Positions 1-9,049 are shown, counted from the stretch's first letter. The stretch: 36,084 nt of DNA from Mycobacterium nebraskense (GCF_002102255.1 NZ_LQPH01000110.1:1-36084), one strand, 5' to 3'. The notes: generated by a model not told the origin, from the sequence alone. Numbers and translations: made by a program.

Positions 1-40
1 AGAATCTAGAGAAGTGTTGCGACCGCACCTAGAAACCACC

Positions 41-65
41 GCGTCGACACGGGGTCAGTTTTCAG
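41..65. repeat. IS21-type terminal sequence, copy 1
   Basis: A 25-bp stretch here is identical to positions 13696-13720. It contains a GGGGTCAGTTTTC unit. At the second site this unit is followed by a related GGGGTCAAAATCT unit, the kind of multiple terminal repeat seen at IS21-family ends. Here the identity stops after GCGTCGACGC (minus-strand reading), so only the outermost end survives. It cuts the C-terminus of the IS110 remnant. Assignment to IS21 is inferred from the second copy, which runs into an IstA-like start. Confidence 0.5.
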
Positions 66-317
66 ACGACGCCGACAACTGTGGCGTTTGCCCTGGGCTC
101 GTTTCCGGTCGTAGAAGGCACGCGATGCTGGACTGGTGCGGAGACTGTTGTGGGCAGCCATGTAGCAGGCTCGGAGTAAGCGCCGGTCATACCTGCGTGG
201 ACGTTTCAGGTTGCCCGTGACGCGCCCGGAATCGTGTGGCACTGGTGAAAGACCAGCGATGCCCGCAAGCCTATCCACGGTCTCGTAGTTAGCTAGATCG
301 CCGTTAATCGCGGCCAC
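66..317 (-). pseudogene. IS110-family transposase, C-terminal remnant
   Basis: The minus frame reads through a segment typical of the C-terminal Transposase_20 domain of IS110 recombinases: DRLAGIAGLSPVPHDSGR, then an RRYDRRLLRACYMAAHNSLR stretch and FYDRKRAQGKRH. The N-terminal DEDD domain is absent. The 3' end runs into the IS21-type terminus at 41-65, and the 5' end abuts the dnaB remnant near 345, whose reading stops matching DnaB there. The piece is therefore a truncated insertion in a dnaB-like sequence, itself cut by another element. It differs from the fuller IS110 copy near 16 kb. Confidence 0.7.
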
Positions 318-344
318 GAATTCCGCCTCCTAGCAACGGGCCGA

Positions 345-738
345 ATCCGGGCATCGCTGATTTGACTCATGGTGCCGCCCACCCGGATCCAGTCATCGTC
401 ATTCATGCGCCCCGAACGCATATCCGCAAGTTTGACCCTCGCTTCGGCCGCCAGCAGCCGCATCACAATTTCGGACTTACTCATTTCCAACGAGAAGATG
501 ACACTGGCCATCCGATGTCTGAGCGAACACGATCGCATGAAATCCAGTGCTAGAACGGACTTTTCCAACGCCCGGACGAGCCGCAACGGTAACCATGGTT
601 CCTGGCTGAAGCCCGCAGGTGATCTCATCGAGATCAGCGAATCCGGTCGGCACGCCCCGCGCCAGACCGCCATTGGTAGCGATCGTGTCCAACTCGTCGA
701 GTGTCGGAGTCAGCAAGTCCTCTAACGCGACAGTGTCC
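345..738 (-). pseudogene. dnaB: Replicative DNA helicase DnaB, internal fragment
   Basis: This is a fragment of the RecA-like C-terminal domain of DnaB. Reading down the minus strand, it starts with [18 protein letters not shown], continues through [19 protein letters not shown] and reaches a Walker A motif ARPGVGK. The frame then shifts, and the other frame continues with [38 protein letters not shown] and ADMRSGRMNDDDW, ending near MSQISDA. The N-terminal domain, Walker B and the DNA-binding loops are missing. IS256 DNA flanks one side and IS110 DNA the other. A functional replicative helicase must be encoded elsewhere, so this is a second, dead copy or a genuine duplicate fragment. Confidence 0.85.
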
Positions 739-829
739 TCGCTAGGTCGTGTCCCTGCCGCGGTGTAAAAGAATCCGGACGTAGGTTCCCTCGAAGACCG
801 GCCAGTCTGATGGAAGGAGCACTACGTCC

Positions 830-2177
830 GTGTCGAAGAGGGTATCGCCTGTGCAGCGGTTGCAGGCAGAAATTGATGGTGTGTTCGCCGGCGGCGAGGA
901 CCTGGCGGGCGCGATCGAGGAAGTAGCCCGGCTTGGTGCCCGGTTGCTGCTGCAGACCGCCATCGAGGCCGAAGTGGCCGCGTTTTTGGGCCGGGACCGC
1001 TACCAGCGGACCGCGAGCTGTGCGGACGCCCGCGCCGGGATGCGCAACGGATACTGCCCGACCACGGTGAAGACCACCGCGGGACCGGTGACGCTGGCAC
1101 GGCCGAAGATGCGCGGCACCACCGAGCGGTTCGCCTCCCAGCTGTTCGGCAAGGGAGTAACCAAGACCAACGCATTGGAGGCATTGGTGATCGCCGGGTT
1201 CGTGCGCGGGTTGTCGGTCCGCGACGTGGAGGCCACCCTGGTCGAAGCGCTCGGCGAGGCCGCCGCGGTGTCGAAGTCGACGGTGTCGCGCATCTGCGAG
1301 GACATCAACGGCTCAGTTCGAGCAGTGGAGCGCTCGCCGCCTCGACGACGTCGAGCTCGATTACCTGTTCCTGGACGGGTCGCACTTTAAATACCACGCA
1401 GGCGCCTCAGCCGAGCCGGTACTGGCCGCGTGGGGTATCGACACCGACGGCAAACCGGTGTTCGTCGGGCTTGAGGCGGCCTCCTCGGAATCCGGTGCGG
1501 CCTGGGAAGGGTTCTTGCGCGGGCTCGGCGAACGCGGCCTGGCGTGCCCACTGCTGGTGATCAGCGACGGCGCACCCGGGCTGATCGGCGCGGTCGAGAC
1601 CACCATGGGCGCGGCGTTGCGGCAGCGGTGTCTTATTCATCGCGCCAGAAACATCCTGGCCAAGGTGCCCAAGAATGCCCAAGCTGACGTCAAAGCCGAT
1701 TATTGGGCGGTCTTCGACCTACCAGCCGATGTCGAACCCGGCATCGCCGCGGTCAAACTCGCCCAAAACAGGACCGACGCGTTCGCCAAGCGCTGGCGCG
1801 ACTCCTACCCGGCCGCAGTGCGGGCCCTGCTCGATGACCGCGACTCGCTGACCGTCTACCTGCGGTTTCCCCGTGAGCATTGGCCCAGGGCCCGACACTC
1901 CAACTTCATCGAACGCACCTTCGGCGAAACACGGCGCAGAGTCAAGGTGATCGGCCGCCTGCCCGGCGAGTACTCCTGCCTCACACTGGTGTGGGCCGTA
2001 CTCGACCGCGCCAGCGCCGGATGGCGCGGGTTCACCATGACCCCGGCCGGGCTGCGGCTGCTGGCCGACCTACGCAGATCGCTGCACGACCCACCGACCG
2101 AACTGCCGCAAAGGAATCCGCAAAATCACACCGAAACTGGCCTGGTGCCAACCGAGCCTGTCAGCGCTACCGCATAG
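830..2177 (+). pseudogene. IS256-family (mutator) transposase, frameshifted
   Basis: The GTG-initiated N-terminal part (830 to about 1310) has the mutator-type DNA-binding region, including MRNGYCPTTVKTTAGPVTL and the GLSVRDVEATL helix. One frameshift lies near 1311-1320. After it the other frame carries the whole catalytic core: first Asp in YLFLDGSHFKYH, second Asp in LLVISDGAPGL, Glu in NFIERTFGETRRR, and a C-terminal GFTMTPAGLRLLADLRR segment. All three DDE residues are kept, so only the frameshift clearly disables it. An AAGGAG box precedes the start. The left terminus must lie between about 738, where dnaB homology ends, and 812. No matching inverted repeat was seen after 2177, so the right end may be lost. 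It is a different subtype from the IS256 pieces at 3.5-4.1 kb and 27 kb. Confidence 0.85.
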
Positions 2178-2381
2178 ACTCATGAACGCAAGCGAACGAT
2201 CGATCTGCGCGACGAGTTGGGCAACCCGGTCGATCCCGGTTCTCACTGCTAATTTCCTTTCGTCGTTTGTCTCATTCGGTCCAGATTCGGGCCGAATGCT
2301 GCGTTGTTGTTGGTGTTCATGGTCGGGCGGGTGGTGCGATTAGGTGTTCTGGACCGGATGCGACAAGCTGCTGTCGGCGTT
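2178..2381. other. Unassigned spacer between IS remnants
   Basis: No convincing gene is visible. A short plus-strand reading (RTIDLRDELGNPVDPGSHC then stop, about 2193-2252) could be the tail of a lost gene but was not recognised. Confidence 0.3.
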
Positions 2382-2963
2382 TCATGGCGCCGTAGTGAAC
2401 AAGGTCTCCTCCGGCAGCGGCAGTTGGATGGCCAGGCCTTTGCGTTGGCCACGGTTGACGTGGACGGCGTTGAGCTCTCCGCGGCGGATTCGATCCAGGA
2501 CGGTCTGTTTGGCCACGCCGAGTCGGCGGGCAGCCTGCTCGAGCCCAACCCATCCGTCGGGTGTGTCTGGGGTGATATTGGCGCGTAGCTCGGGGTCGAT
2601 GCGGATCCGCCACGGGTCGCCAGGGCGATGTTGCTCGCCGTGGATGAAGCCGCTTGCCAGCCACCGGTAGAGAGTGGCGCGGGAGGTGCCCCAGCAGCGT
2701 CTCGGCTTCGGCGATACTGACCATGCGTACATCGTCGCCGACGGGTACGACAGGCTCGGTCGGCCCGGCGATACCGTGTTTGCGGCGCAGGCTGCCAACC
2801 CGGTCGCGGGTGAACGCCAGCCCGGTCGCAGTCATCACGCCCTGCCGTGCGAGCAGACGCGCGATCGTCGCGTCGTCGTAGTGGGCTGCCAGCCGCCGAA
2901 TGCGCTCCAGCGTGTCGGCCTCGGTACGGATCGCGCTATCGACGGCGCGCTGAAACAACTCAC
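2382..2963 (-). pseudogene. Serine-recombinase-like protein, C-terminal remnant
   Basis: The minus strand encodes LFQRAVDSAIRTEADTLER, then HYDDATIARLLARQGV and FTRDRVGSLRRKHGI, which resemble the C-terminal helix-turn-helix region of mobile serine recombinases. A one-base deletion near 2692 shifts the frame. The other frame then continues with two excisionase or MerR-like helix-turn-helix motifs: SRATLYRWLASGFIHG, and WVGLEQAARRLGVAKQTVLD followed by IRRGELNAVHV. It ends at a TGA at 2382-2384. The catalytic N-terminus is absent, removed where the IS30 fragment begins near 2963. The family call rests on pattern resemblance only; another IS-associated helix-turn-helix protein is possible. Confidence 0.5.
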
Positions 2964-3489
2964 CAAGCTGCGGTCAATCCACGAGCGACCGGCGAGCGTC
3001 CAAACCCGCCGACAGGCGGGCCACTGGGAGGGTGACCTCATCGTCGGCGCCCAGCAGCGGTCGGCGGTCGCAACGCTGGTGGAACGAAAGATGCGTCTAA
3101 CACTGCTGATTCGACTGCCGAATGGACATTCGGCACAGCATGTCGGGGATGCCCTGATCGCAACGTTCACCCAAATGCCGGTCAAACTGCGCCGGACCCT
3201 GACTTGGGACCAGGGCAACGAGATGTTTCATCACAAACGTATCGAGGCGGCGACAGGGCTGAAGATCTACTTCGCCGACCCACACTCACCTTGGCAACGC
3301 GGAAGTAATGAGAACGCCAATGGGCTTGTACGCCAATACTTACCAAAGGGCACCGACCTCAGCATCTGGGACGACGGCCAACTCCGGCAGATCGCCGATG
3401 AACTCAACGACCGCCCACGACTGTGCCTCAAGGACAACACCCCGACCGAACTTCTGCGACGATGGGAGCGTCAGTACACACTTCACTGA
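2964..3489 (+). pseudogene. IS30-family transposase, C-terminal catalytic part
   Basis: The reading begins inside the protein at LTKLRSIHERPASVQTRRQ and carries the IS30 catalytic core. The first Asp is in GHWEGDLIVG, the second in TWDQGNEMFHH, and the Glu is in GSNENANGLVRQYLPKGTD. It ends normally with ELLRRWERQYTLH and TGA. The N-terminal helix-turn-helix half is missing because the DNA upstream is the serine-recombinase remnant. The right IS end lies between the stop and about 3521, where IS256 sequence resumes, so this IS30 element had inserted into the IS256 transposase gene next door. Confidence 0.85.
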
Positions 3490-3521
3490 TTCGCAACGAT
3501 GAGTGGAATCCGCCCGGGCAC

Positions 3522-4031
3522 CAGTGGCCGGTTACACCAGTCGGTCATCTCGGCGACTACCTTGTCGGTGATCCGCGAGATCGTGTCCTTGGATACCGTG
3601 GCGCCGTAGACGTCGGCGAAGTGGGCAGCGACCTCACCGGTGGTCAATCCCTTTGCCGTGAGTGACAATACGATCTCGTCGATACCCGTCAGCCGACGCT
3701 GACGCTTCTTGACAATCTGCGGCTCGAAGCTGCTGTTGGTGTCGCGAGGCACTTCGATCTCGACGGCGCCGATCTCGGTGAGCACCGTCTTGGCCCTGGT
3801 GTCGTTGCGGGAGTTCCCGCTGCCGCGCCCGGCAGGGTCGTGCTTGTCATAGCCCAGGTGCTCGGCCATCTCGGCATCCAGCGCGGTCTCCAGCACGTTC
3901 TTGGTCAACTGATTCAGCAGCCCGTTCGGGCCGACCAGCTCGACACCCTGTTCTTTTGCCTGCGCCAGCAGCTGCTCAGCGAGCTGCCGTTGATCCAGTT
4001 CCATCGCCACAGGATCGAGTGTTTCTGACAT
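3522..4031 (-). pseudogene. IS256-family transposase, N-terminal half (copy A)
   Basis: The minus-strand ATG at 4031 starts MSETLDPVAMELDQRQLAEQ. The product covers the N-terminal DNA-binding region (HLGYDKHDPAGRGSGNSRND, then a PRDTNSSFEPQIVKKRQRR stretch and GIDEIVLSLTAKGLTTGEVA) and stops matching after MTDWCNRPL. None of the three catalytic acidic residues is present. Truncation coincides with the IS30 right end. The left terminus of this element, with the start GGACTGTCTGAACA, lies at 4084-4105. The second copy at 26916-27412 is about 90 percent identical by eye over the shared region. The family is a Transposase_mut type IS256 relative. Confidence 0.85.
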
Positions 4032-4083
4032 CGTCAGTCCTTCCCGCCAAGCTCACGCTCGGCGTGACAGACCAAGATCAGAT

Positions 4084-4105
4084 CCACCGTTGTTCAGACA
4101 GTCCC
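4084..4105 (-). repeat. Left terminus of IS256-like element, copy A
   Basis: Read on the minus strand, the sequence starts GGGACTGTCTGAACA and runs into the transposase start. The same 15 bases occur at 26916-26930, again just outside the same transposase N-terminus, with different DNA beyond. That pair fixes the outer boundary of the element. Here it lies directly against the antiporter coding sequence, so this end marks the insertion point in that gene. Confidence 0.75.
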
Positions 4106-4850
4106 GCCAGCCTTTACGCATGACGTAGTCGAGCCAAGTACCGGCGAACTGGGAGGTGAGCACGGCTGCGATTACCTGTGTGGTGTAGAACTTTGAGCTG
4201 ATGATGCCGGCGTCGAAGGCGACATTGGCCAAAACGATGCCGGGGCCACCGCGGGCGTTGGTGGTGATCGCAAGGTTGATCAGGTCAAGTCCCCGGAAAC
4301 CCGCGAACCGCCCGGCGAGCGATACCGACATCACTTTGATCGCGCAGGTGCCGACAATGAAGATGACGATCATCCATACCGAGACGCCGCGGATGAGATC
4401 CAGCTTCAGGCCGACGATCGCGAAGTAGATGGGAATGAAGAAGGCGAAGGAGACTTTGCCGATTGCCTCGAGCGCGTCGGCGAAGATCCTGCGCTTCCTA
4501 TGCGCGACGGCAAAACCTGCGAGGAACGCCGCGAAGACGAGGTTGACGTCGAGGGCTCCGACAACTGCGCAGTATGCCAGCAGGACCGCTATGGGGTAGC
4601 CGGTGGGCGACTGCCGCGCAAAGACATTCCAGCGAGAAGTGTTGATGCGCTTGATGACGCGTGGAACAAGCTTGAGCCCGAGGATGAAGTAGGCCACCGT
4701 TGCGAAAAGGTGCCAGAACATCTGCCACGGATGCAGAGTCGTCTTGCCTGAACCGTGTGTCCAGGATTTTCAGGTCGGCGAAGATTTTTGACACCGCCGG
4801 CACCGAGGTGACAGCGACCCCGACCGCAAGGATGACGTGGCTTCATCGCC
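4106..4850 (-). pseudogene. Kef-type cation/proton antiporter, broken
   Basis: Pieces of a CPA2-family monovalent cation/H+ exchanger. The upstream part (about 4850-4740) reads GVAVTSVPAVSKIFADLKIL and then DTRF in one frame. After an apparent loss of codons and a frameshift, the second frame (4721 downward) carries membrane segments: FWHLFATVAYFILGLKLVPR, YPIAVLLAYCAVVGALDVNL, FAAFLAGFAVA, SFAFFIPIYFAIVGLKLDLI, and the TNARGGPGIVLANVAFD segment typical of the ion-path helices. The C-terminus is cut at YVMRKGWRD, where the IS256 end begins. The N-terminal helices are missing. The protein would have sat in the inner membrane; this copy cannot be functional. Confidence 0.75.
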
Positions 4851-5013
4851 CCCACTGCCCGCACGAAATACCCGCCGGAGCGAGAACCCTCCTGGTCCGC
4901 AAGCTCATTGACGGCGCGCAAAACCTGAGCGGTGGCCTCGTGGCTCACGGCCCGGATTCGCGGGATCCTCCCGCCGTCTCCCGGCTGATTCGGGCCCAGC
5001 GGTTTTGTAATCG
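4851..5013. other. Spacer with no supported gene
   Basis: A minus-strand reading (MSHEATAQVLRAVNELADQE, from 4948) has coding-like composition but was not recognised. It runs into the antiporter remnant in the wrong frame. It may be a remnant of the antiporter neighbourhood or nothing. Confidence 0.25.
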
Positions 5014-6123
5014 CTACAAGCGCACCAGGCCGCGCAGCGGCACAAGCCCGAGCTCCTTATGGGTGAGGAATCCAGGCGGGGCGTCACAAACGGCTGGAAT
5101 CGCGTTCGCGGGGCCCATCGCGGTCCAGGTGTAGCCCGGCTTCGGGTAGTTGCCCTGCGCATCCGGAGGCGCTTGGAGGATCAGCTCGGTGGGTTCGTCG
5201 CCCTCGATCACGATGCGATAGTGATAGTGACCGCCCCAATCAGGCTGCGGCTCAATGGCATTGTATTCGTCCATCGTGTACATCTCGTGGAATGTGATGA
5301 AGGTCTTGTTGTCCACCCAAGTCGTCCACTTGTGATGCTGTGAGGCGACTGTTCCCTTCTTGATCACGCCCTTAAAGCCTGGCATGTCGCTGGTCGGCCC
5401 CCCTTCGTACCGGATGTCGCGCGTGGCCGTCCCTAACTCTACATCCGTTGTGTACTTGTCGACCGTCTTGCCGAATCCGTCCGCCACCATGGCCATCGAC
5501 TGGGCGAACAACGGCCATGCGTTCCCCAGGAGATTCGGTCCGGCCAGAAACTCTTCGGGATCGCTCCCCATCCCCATCTCGTGCAGGTACTTCAAAGTGT
5601 CCTTGCCGAAATTCACCACCTCGTAGATGTGGATAGCGTCGATCCGGCTGACGATTCGGGCCAGCGTCAGCACGAGCAGGTCTCCGGCAAAGCCAGGATT
5701 GATACCACCTGCGTGGAACGAAGTACCGCCCTCGTGACACGCTGCGTCGATCTTGTCGATATCCGCCTTGCTGTGTTCGGTTCGATACCACCATGCGCCA
5801 CCCGAGGCGACGACGTTCTTGCCCCCGCGCAGCAGACGGCAGACCTCTTCGGGATCGGACCAAAGTGGCGCATAGAACACGCAATCGGCGTCAAGCGCTT
5901 CGATGGCTTCCTTGTCGGTGGTCGCAAGCACACCGATCGGCGCGGCGCCGACGAGCTCACCGGCATCCTTGCCAACTTTTTCCGGACGATTACAGAGCAC
6001 GCCGACCACCTCGTACGCAGGGTTACCGACGAAATGGCGAAGCGCCACCGTTCCGACGTTGCCGACGCCCCACTGGCCCGACCTGGACCGGAGCAGATGT
6101 CGAGATGGTTCCTGGAGCCGCAC
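5014..6123 (-). CDS. NAD(P)-dependent dihydrodipicolinate-reductase-like dehydrogenase, 5' end rearranged
   Basis: The product has an N-terminal Rossmann fold with QWGVGNVGTVALRHFVGNP followed by YEVVGVLCNRPEKVGKDAGE, the signature of mycobacterial proteins annotated as dihydrodipicolinate-reductase-like or amine-dehydrogenase-like oxidoreductases. It continues to FHAGGINPGFAGDLLVLTLA and a conserved C-terminal region, ending at TAG 5014-5016. The substrate is unknown. The fold matches from about residue 17 onward. The first 16 residues from the GTG at 6123 (MRLQEPSRHLL and following) do not look native; family members normally start about five residues before QWG. That stretch is instead the out-of-frame end of an esterase gene, so a deletion has fused the two genes near 6076-6097. 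The coding body is otherwise intact, and translation from the GTG, which follows an ACGGGGA box, could still give a near-full-length enzyme. Confidence 0.7.
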   Translation of the reverse strand: MRLQEPSRHLLRSRSGQWGVGNVGTVALRHFVGNPAYEVVGVLCNRPEKVGKDAGELVGAAPIGVLATTDKEAIEALDADCVFYAPLWSDPEEVCRLLRGGKNVVASGGAWWYRTEHSKADIDKIDAACHEGGTSFHAGGINPGFAGDLLVLTLARIVSRIDAIHIYEVVNFGKDTLKYLHEMGMGSDPEEFLAGPNLLGNAWPLFAQSMAMVADGFGKTVDKYTTDVELGTATRDIRYEGGPTSDMPGFKGVIKKGTVASQHHKWTTWVDNKTFITFHEMYTMDEYNAIEPQPDWGGHYHYRIVIEGDEPTELILQAPPDAQGNYPKPGYTWTAMGPANAIPAVCDAPPGFLTHKELGLVPLRGLVRL

Positions 6124-6495
6124 TCCCCGTAACTGATATCGCCGTCATGCGCGTAGTCACGGTAGATCCGCAGCATTCGTCCCACGCCAGGTTTCTTCGC
6201 GGTCGCACCTGCGGGCGCGGGCCGCTTCCATAGATCGCCCGACTCGGTGCGACGCTCGGGACCCAGGCCGGCATCGAGCGCAGCGGTCAGCGGTTCGTCG
6301 GCCTTTCGCCCGACGTGGCGCAAGCCCAGCAGCCCCAGCCACCGCCGCCAGCGCCGTGACCTGGACGCCGAGCGATTGCATTGGAAGTTCCGACGCGAAA
6401 ACCGAGCCGTACGGGCGCTTAGTCAGCGCCCGGTAACCATTGGCGGTGAATGCGAAACCCAACACGGACACCAACACGGCTGCCAGTCGCTTCAC
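6097..6495 (-). pseudogene. LipM-like carboxylesterase, N-terminal remnant
   Basis: From the minus-strand ATG at 6495 the reading is MKRLAAVLVSVLGFAFTANG then YRALTKRP, a hydrophobic N-terminus. A frameshift near 6310 follows, and the other frame gives RHVGRKADEPLTAALDAGLG, KKPGVGRMLRIYRDYAHDGD and ISYGECGSRNHLDI. These match my recollection of the N-terminal half of mycobacterial LipM-type alpha/beta hydrolases. The reading stops at NHLDI, just before the HGGxW oxyanion region. The nucleophile elbow and the rest of the catalytic domain are lost, replaced by the dehydrogenase gene. Homology was judged from memory of the family. Confidence 0.6.
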
Positions 6496-6701
6496 AGCTG
6501 TCCTTTCCGTCGACCGCGGGCATGACGTACACCGCCCACTAGTTAACGAATCTAACTGCCCGGCTTTCGGCCATTTACACCCCTCGGGTCAGCCCGATAT
6601 CCGGCCAAAAGATTACGTTTCGCTGCGTTGCCCGGATTCCCCGGAGTCCCCGGGCCTGCCGGCCTTCGCGGGGTCCTCGATCACGTGATATGTCGGGTCG
6701 A
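6496..6701. other. Intergenic, no gene seen
   Basis: There are no supported coding regions. It contains the upstream region of the esterase remnant and the truncated 3' side of the DUF6431-like fragment. Confidence 0.4.
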
Positions 6702-7196
6702 TCATCGAAATGGGCCCGCGACCGCGGCGATCACCGTCACCGCATCGGCGACCACCCCGCCGGCCGGCTCAGGCATCACCGGATCGGGGTCCACCGCGCG
6801 CAACCAGACCGTGAACATTGACCGCACCGCCTCGGCCCGCTCGGCGAAGCGACGCAGCCAGCCCCGCACCGTCTCCACCGGACGGGCCAAGTCGGCCGCG
6901 ATCCGGCGAAACCCCACCCGCCGCCGCAACGCCTTGGCAGCCAGCGCCGACACGATCACCGCCGCAGTGTCGGCACGGCGCAGCAACGCGGTCACGGGCA
7001 ACAACACATGCGTCACCCCGCAGCCGGTGCATCGCGACCGGCGAGGACACAACCGCACCGACCCGTCCCGACCGCGCAGCTGTCGCGGCCTGGCCCACCC
7101 CCAACGCGCCAGCACGCTGCTGCATGCCGGGCAGCTCAACTCGCCCGCCGCCAGCCTGCGCTCGACCACATCGACATCTGCCTCTACCGTGACCAC
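6702..7196 (-). pseudogene. DUF6431-like zinc-finger/HTH protein of an IS, C-terminally truncated
   Basis: A likely minus-strand start is the GTG at 7196, giving VVTVEADVDVVERRLAAGEL followed by SCPACSSVLARWGWARPRQL and RRSRCTGCGVTHVLLPVTAL. The paired CxxC motifs suggest a zinc ribbon. A helix-turn-helix-like region follows (RRVGFRRIAADLARPVETVR, GWLRRFAERAE). I recall such proteins as the first gene of an IS type that also has an integrase-like transposase and an ATPase. The end, VAGPFR then stop, looks premature. A matching C-terminal piece may be the fragment at 11118-11263, in front of exactly such a transposase. The family name is a moderate-confidence recollection. Confidence 0.45.
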
Positions 7197-7384
7197 TGCG
7201 CCTCCAAGCGCGAAGACGGCCCTCCCGCAGACTCCGCCCAGAGACATCGGGAGGGCCGCCGCCCACAACGACGTGATCACCGTGCCGCCCCGACACCACA
7301 AAGACCAAACGCAGAAACGACCGGCCGACGAACTGATCACCGTCAGTGCCGGATCGCTACCCCCAAGTGCTCAACCTGAATGCC

Positions 7385-8050
7385 CCCGAACACGGTGCGC
7401 CGGGTTGGATGAACACGGCGCCTACCGAGCCGAAGCGGGCCCAGTCGGCGAGGGCGTGACTGGTCAGTTCGGGTCCGTTGTCCATTCGGATGTGTTCGGG
7501 CTTGCGGCCAGTGGTCATGATCAGTTCGTCGAGCAGTCCGGTGGTCTGATCGGCGTTCCACGACCGACGTGGCCGTGTCGCCAACGCCTCGCGGGTGAAC
7601 TCGTCGATGACGTTGAGGAAACGCAGCTGGCGGCCGTCGACGGTGAGGTCGTGCTGGTAGTCCAGCGCCCACACGTGATCGGGGCGGGCCGCCGCCATGC
7701 GCCGGTGCGCCGCACTGTGGCCCAGGCGCAGCCGCTTGCGGGTCTTCGACGGACGTTGCAGCCGTTCGTCTTTCCACAATCGGTGCGTGCGTTTGGGATT
7801 GACCACGAGGCCTTCTGACTTGGCGATGGCGTGCGCCTTGCGCCAGCCCCACCGCGGATGGCTGATGGCGATCTCCCGCAGTCAGGCGCGCAGCCGCTGT
7901 TCGACGCCATCGGGTCGTTGCGGCCCATACTGCTGCACCGAGCGGTGTTGGCCGACCACCCGGCAGGCACGCCGCTGCGAGACCCCGAACCGCTCGACGA
8001 GCATCACCACCGCTCGCCGCCGACGGTCGGGGCTCACCAGTTTCCCCGGC
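7385..8050 (-). pseudogene. IS3-family transposase OrfB, truncated and with internal stop
   Basis: This is the integrase-core half of an IS3-type transposase. It begins in the -1 frame relative to OrfA (GKLVSPDRRRRAVVMLVERF) and contains an in-frame TGA at 7882-7884, in RLRA-stop-LREIAISHPRWGW. It keeps the first Asp (HVWALDYQHDLTVDG) and the second Asp (HIRMDNGPELTSHALADWA). The reading breaks off at VFIQPGAPC, so the catalytic Glu region is gone. A GGGGAAA run at the OrfA/OrfB overlap fits the usual programmed -1 frameshift site. Truncation occurs at the boundary with the DUF6431-like fragment. Confidence 0.85.
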
Positions 8051-8312
8051 TCATCTCCTTGAGCATGTCGATGTCGAGGGCCTGCTCGGCGACCAGCTTC
8101 TTGAGCCGCTGATTCTCCCGCTCAAGCTCCTTGAGCCGTTTGGTGTCTTCGGCTTTCATCCCGCCGTACTGATTTCGCCAGCGATGCCAGGTCTGCTCAC
8201 TGACCTCCAGATGCCGGCAGACCTCCCCGAGGTCTTTGCCCTCACCGAGCAGCCGTTCACCCTCACGAAGCTTGCGGACCACCTGCTCCGGTGTATGCCG
8301 TCGACGTGCCAT
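8034..8312 (-). CDS. IS3-family transposase OrfA
   Basis: A 92-residue protein from the ATG at 8312: MARRRHTPEQVVRKLREGER, then a helix-turn-helix (DLGEVCRHLEVSEQTWHRWR) and a leucine-rich coiled region (KRLKELERENQRLKKLVAEQ) for oligomerisation. It ends at SRGNW with TGA, overlapping OrfB. The frame is intact, but the element is dead because OrfB is truncated. The left IS end probably lies near 8330-8345, where the minus-strand sequence TGGGAGTCCGATGCCCCA occurs. Confidence 0.85.
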   Translation of the reverse strand: MARRRHTPEQVVRKLREGERLLGEGKDLGEVCRHLEVSEQTWHRWRNQYGGMKAEDTKRLKELERENQRLKKLVAEQALDIDMLKEMSRGNW

Positions 8313-8345
8313 GAATCGAGTCCTCCTCGCCCCAATTCTGGGGCA

Positions 8346-8530
8346 TCGGACTCCCACAGGAACTTGATCAACCAGGGGGTAACTGGTAGCCCGAGCCGGC
8401 CTGTTCGCACAGCGACACCAAGGTCGCGTACGCCGGTGCCATCCGGGCAGCAGAAATGGCACACCACGCCGCTGTGCGACTAGGTGCGACTAGGTGCATA
8501 GCACTGCGGTCTGACGGGCGTGCCAAGTGG
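8346..8530. other. Upstream flank of fdxC with possible gene remnant
   Basis: The minus strand can be read as AISAARMAPAYATLVSLCEQ then AGSGYQLPPG and a stop (about 8453-8365), which has coding-like composition but was not recognised. It may be the 3' end of a gene cut by the IS3 element. No full gene is present. Confidence 0.25.
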
Positions 8531-8557
8531 TTGACGTGTATGTGCAACGTCTAGTAT
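8531..8557 (+). promoter_or_regulatory. Candidate promoter of fdxC
   Basis: TTGACG at 8531-8536 and TAGTAT at 8552-8557 resemble -35 and -10 boxes with a short 15-bp spacer. TATCAG at 8555-8560 gives an 18-bp spacer instead. It lies about 100 bp upstream of fdxC. Inferred from sequence only. Confidence 0.35.
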
Positions 8558-8660
8558 CAGTAATCAAACGCTTTGTCTGGAAGCGGTCCAGAACCGCCGC
8601 GACAATGCGAACGGCAGCCCACACGGGGCATTACATGGAGGACACCTTGAGGAGACGTCC

Positions 8661-8987
8661 GTGACGTACACAATTGCCGAACCCTGCGTCGACATCAAGG
8701 ACAAGGCATGCATTGAGGAGTGCCCGGTCGACTGCATCTACGAGGGTGCTCGGATGCTCTACATCCACCCCGATGAATGCGTCGACTGTGGGGCTTGTGA
8801 ACCGGTCTGCCCTGTCGAAGCGATCTACTACGAAGACGATGTGCCCGAACAGTGGAGCCAGTACACGCAGATCAACGCCGACTTTTTCGTTGAGCTGGGG
8901 TCGCCGGGTGGTGCGGCCAAGGTCGGCATGACCGAGAACGATCCCCAAGTGGTGAAGGATCTGCCACCGCAGGGCGAAGGCGACTGA
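8661..8987 (+). CDS. fdxC: 7Fe ferredoxin FdxC
   Basis: A 108-residue bacterial-type ferredoxin starting at GTG, with GAGGAG six bases upstream. Cysteines at residues 9, 17, 21, 25, 40, 43, 46 and 50 make the two cluster motifs (CIEECPVDC and CVDCGACEPVCP), typical of the [3Fe-4S][4Fe-4S] ferredoxins of actinobacteria. The acidic C-terminal tail is present. It is a cytosolic electron carrier, for example to cytochromes P450 and other oxidoreductases. The length and the downstream dapC agree with M. tuberculosis Rv1177-Rv1178. It is the only clearly intact housekeeping gene in the first 13 kb, and IS3 debris ends about 320 bp upstream. Confidence 0.93.
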   Translation: MTYTIAEPCVDIKDKACIEECPVDCIYEGARMLYIHPDECVDCGACEPVCPVEAIYYEDDVPEQWSQYTQINADFFVELGSPGGAAKVGMTENDPQVVKDLPPQGEGD

Positions 8988-9049
8988 GCGCGCCGGTGCT
9001 GCAGAAGCCCGGGATGGGCCGACTGGGGGTACCACCCGCTCGCAGGGGA

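Noticed and set aside
5581..6132. Plus-strand frame of 183 codons
   Set aside because: Antisense to the dehydrogenase gene; no family resemblance.
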